From NCBI GenBank assembly GCA_902769705.1, contig CACXPX010000009.1, positions 1 through 64,000 on the forward strand: DNA of 64,000 nucleotides, read 5' to 3'. Positions 62,352 through 64,000 of the stretch are shown here, one piece after another. A program made the position numbers and the translations under genes. The first letter of the stretch is position 1. Every line of letters begins with the position of its first letter. Below the pieces are notes generated by a model. It was given only the letters and a program-made list of their open reading frames with translations, was not told the DNA's origin and made no database searches. The stretch comes from an uncultured Prevotellaceae bacterium. Its GTDB lineage: Bacteria > Bacteroidota > Bacteroidia > Bacteroidales > Bacteroidaceae.

Positions 62352-63272
62352 ATGAAACACTTTAAACTATTCTTCTATGCCACACTTGTGGCAGCCACGC
62401 TAACGGCTTGTGGCGGAGACGACGATGACGACCTGACGCCTGACAACAAGCCGACACCCAGCATGGCCAACCTAAACGCCAACAACAACAGCCTTCAACG
62501 CGAGTTGAGCCGCCTGGAGTTTCCGCATGTGAAAGGCGGACAAAGCATCGTGGTGATTCACAAGACAGGCGACGCCTACGATCCCGACGGCGTGAACTAC
62601 TCCATTGAATGGGATTGCCAGAAGAAGTCGCAGCGTTGGTCATGTTTCCAAATGCACAAGGCAGGCACCGTTACCGGCCGCACCGATGCTTGGGGAGAAG
62701 ACCCCGACATCCCCTCCAATGCACGTTTTTCTGATACGAATTCCATGTACAGAGGTTCGGGATTCACACGCGGACACATCTGCGCCTCTGCCGACCGTCT
62801 TTATTCGGTGGCAGCCAACAGGCAGACATTCTACTATTCGAACATGCAACCGCAGCTCTACAATTTCAACGCAGGCGACAATTACACGGGCGTGTGGGTT
62901 CACATGGAAGACCAAGTGCGCTCGTGGGTCACCAAATGCGACACACTCTACGTTGTCAAAGGCGGAACCATTGACAAAGAAAACCAGATTCTGATGCGCA
63001 TCAAGCCCAATGTGGAGGGTGGATTGATTGTTCCGAAATACTTCTTCATGGCCCTGCTGGCCAAGACCGGCAACAGCTATAAGGCTTTGGGATTCTGGGC
63101 AGAGCATAACAATGACATTCTCCCATCAGTCGACTTGAAGAACTTTGTGGTGAACATCGACGAGTTGGAAGAGCTCACGGGAATCGACTTTTTCTGCAAC
63201 CTGCCCGACCCTGTGGAGAAAACACTCGAAAGCCTCTCGCGCGAAAGCATCTGCTCGGCTTGGTTCAAATAG
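62352..63272 (+). CDS. Lipoprotein DNA/RNA non-specific endonuclease, variant DRGH motif
   Basis: 306-aa NucA-type nuclease with a lipobox (ATLTAC, Cys20) followed by an acidic stretch (GGDDDDDL). The nuclease motif reads GFTRGHICASADRL: the Asp of DRGH is Thr, while the catalytic His is kept. FYYSNMQPQ takes the place of the usual SNICPQ segment. End motif ELEELTGIDFFCNLPD matches that of the paralogue at 25100-25990. The frame opens at 62274 in the L31 terminator; ATG 62352 is the real start. It lies close to the OB-fold/TonB cluster and may degrade nucleic acid at the cell surface. Confidence 0.9.
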   Translation: MKHFKLFFYATLVAATLTACGGDDDDDLTPDNKPTPSMANLNANNNSLQRELSRLEFPHVKGGQSIVVIHKTGDAYDPDGVNYSIEWDCQKKSQRWSCFQMHKAGTVTGRTDAWGEDPDIPSNARFSDTNSMYRGSGFTRGHICASADRLYSVAANRQTFYYSNMQPQLYNFNAGDNYTGVWVHMEDQVRSWVTKCDTLYVVKGGTIDKENQILMRIKPNVEGGLIVPKYFFMALLAKTGNSYKALGFWAEHNNDILPSVDLKNFVVNIDELEELTGIDFFCNLPDPVEKTLESLSRESICSAWFK

Positions 63273-63329
63273 TGTCTAAGGATTTCATTTGCCGCAAGTG
63301 ACGTTGCAAGACCTTATCTCTGGTGTAGG

Positions 63330-63527
63330 AAAATAATTTATTTTACTGACCAAAATAATTTATTTTACCGACTAAAATAATTTATTTTACTTTGCAAAAT
63401 AATTTATTTTACTTTGTCAGATGTATGGAATGATAACACTAAAGAGGGCATGTGAGGAGGTTACATCATATAAGTGAGAAGGCTGCATCATATAAGTGAG
63501 AAGGATATATCATAAAAGAAGGAATAA
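63330..63527 (+). repeat. 22-bp-phased array with three unit types
   Basis: Units at 63330, 63352, 63374 and 63396 share AAAATAATTTATTTTAC; the register goes on through two unrelated 22-bp units (63418, 63440) into units at 63462, 63484 and 63506 sharing CATCATATAAGTGAGAAGG. The first four are the exact reverse complement of 43066-43149. This array fills most of the 367-bp gap 63273-63639. Confidence 0.85.
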
Positions 63528-63535
63528 AAAGAATA

Positions 63536-63586
63536 GAGGGAGTAGCTGCCAAACGATTAGGTAATGGCTTCTACTCCCTCTTTTTT
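63536..63586. terminator. Bidirectional hairpin terminator
   Basis: Arms GAGGGAGTAG (63536-63545) and CTACTCCCTC (63571-63580) followed by TTTTTT; A-rich on the left side, so it can serve both the nuclease gene and the converging gene at 63640. Confidence 0.75.
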
Positions 63587-63639
63587 CTATTATTCCTTCT
63601 GCCCTATCCTCCCCTCTTCAGGGGGATAGAGAGGGTTTT

Positions 63640-64000
63640 CTATTCAAAGCTGAGGGCCATACGCTTCGCGTAGGTGTAGCGCAAGAAGTTGAAGTTATCG
63701 GTCTCGCTGCCGTCAGTAGCATACATGTAGCCCGTGAACGACTTGTTGTCCAGATAGAGTTCGTCGTAAGGAATCACCATCTCGAAAGCCGACTGGCCGT
63801 CTTTTCCGTCATATTGGATGATGATGTCGCCTTCCTTGATTTCGCCCTTTTCCTTGTTGCAGATGCGCCAAGAGAAGTTGCGCACGAACGAAGGCTGGTC
63901 CATTCCCTCCTCGTAGTCGCGTTGCAAACCGCGCCCGAAGGTAGCTTGCGGATTGTCGTAGACATCAAACTCCATGTCGGTATTGAACTCGATATATTGG
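63640..64000 (-). CDS. C-terminal part of an unrecognised protein (runs off the window)
   Basis: At least 119 codons open to the window edge with no stop; the ATG at 63975 is internal to the frame and probably not the start because coding-like sequence (QYIEFNTD) continues upstream. The visible end is rich in aromatic and acidic residues (FVRNFSWRICNKEKGEIKEGDIIIQYD, FEMVIPYDELYLDNKSFTGYMYATDG), suggesting a beta-sandwich secreted or surface protein. No family recognised. Confidence 0.7.
   Translation of the reverse strand, partial: QYIEFNTDMEFDVYDNPQATFGRGLQRDYEEGMDQPSFVRNFSWRICNKEKGEIKEGDIIIQYDGKDGQSAFEMVIPYDELYLDNKSFTGYMYATDGSETDNFNFLRYTYAKRMALSFE

Noticed and set aside
63330-63527. CRISPR array or phase-variable simple repeat
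   Set aside because: Units change sequence along the array and spacers are 5 nt; too short for CRISPR and too long for slipped-strand phase variation.

Overview
The window looks like a chromosomal segment from a member of the Bacteroidales, most likely Prevotellaceae (Prevotella in the broad sense). Several things point there. Many transcription starts carry the Bacteroidota promoter pattern (TTTG, about 20 bp, TAnnTTTG). The tmRNA tag ends in NNYALAA. holA sits head to head with an HsdR_N-type PD-(D/E)XK gene. The gene repertoire also fits: type B L31, FucP-type transporter, Wzi-family capsule protein, WbsX-type GH99, TonB receptor with DUF5689 and OB-fold lipoproteins. I see no insertion sequence, prophage or CRISPR-cas locus.

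Layout. 1-1173 is gene-free. 1.2-9.1 kb holds a GH3 glycosidase with an unusual DUF1573 N-terminus, a histidine acid phosphatase, a secreted beta-propeller-like protein, and the AmmeMemoRadiSam pair (a MEMO-AMMECR1 fusion followed by its radical SAM enzyme). 9.2-10.9 kb is a two-gene operon: a Nudix + SpoT-like HD fusion and a small protein with a caspase-like His/Cys pattern. tRNA-Phe follows at 11.1 kb. 12.6-17.5 kb is a minus-strand run: trmO, PAP2, an LTA-synthase-type sulfatase, and pyrD/pyrK. 17.9-27.4 kb is mixed housekeeping: XRE regulator, holA, FucP-like transporter, TerB-DnaJ protein, zinc-ribbon coiled coil, Nif3, NucA-type nuclease, DUF308. tmRNA lies at 27.6 kb. A FetB-like permease with a stripped-down ATPase, an agmatine deiminase and a phosphoglycerate-mutase-type enzyme follow.

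33-52 kb is an exopolysaccharide/capsule locus built from several short operons on both strands. It contains an aminotransferase, Wzi, initiating sugar transferase, glycosyltransferases, ATP-grasp, GH16, CapA, WbsX, acyltransferase, a Wzy-like polymerase, a Wzx-like flippase, a Wzz-like protein and an SLBB export protein. 52.8-63.3 kb groups uridine kinase, a uracil-DNA-glycosylase-like protein, a secreted EEP nuclease, a TonB receptor, a DUF5689 lipoprotein, a multi-OB-fold lipoprotein and a second NucA-type lipoprotein nuclease. I infer an extracellular nucleic-acid scavenging locus.

The most unusual feature is not coding. At least seven intergenic regions contain tandem arrays locked to a 22-bp period, although the unit sequences differ between and even within arrays. 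Two arrays (11.3 kb and 52.4 kb) sit inside a paired ~365-bp element with the same leader, exactly 6 x 22 bp of variable array, and the same tail. Another pair (43.07 kb and 63.33 kb) shares about 84 bp that is identical in inverted orientation. This resembles a MITE/minisatellite family, comparable in architecture to the 23-nt BrickBuilt elements reported in Porphyromonas gingivalis, but with a 22-bp register and interchangeable units.

All calls come from reading sequence and translations; no database search was run.
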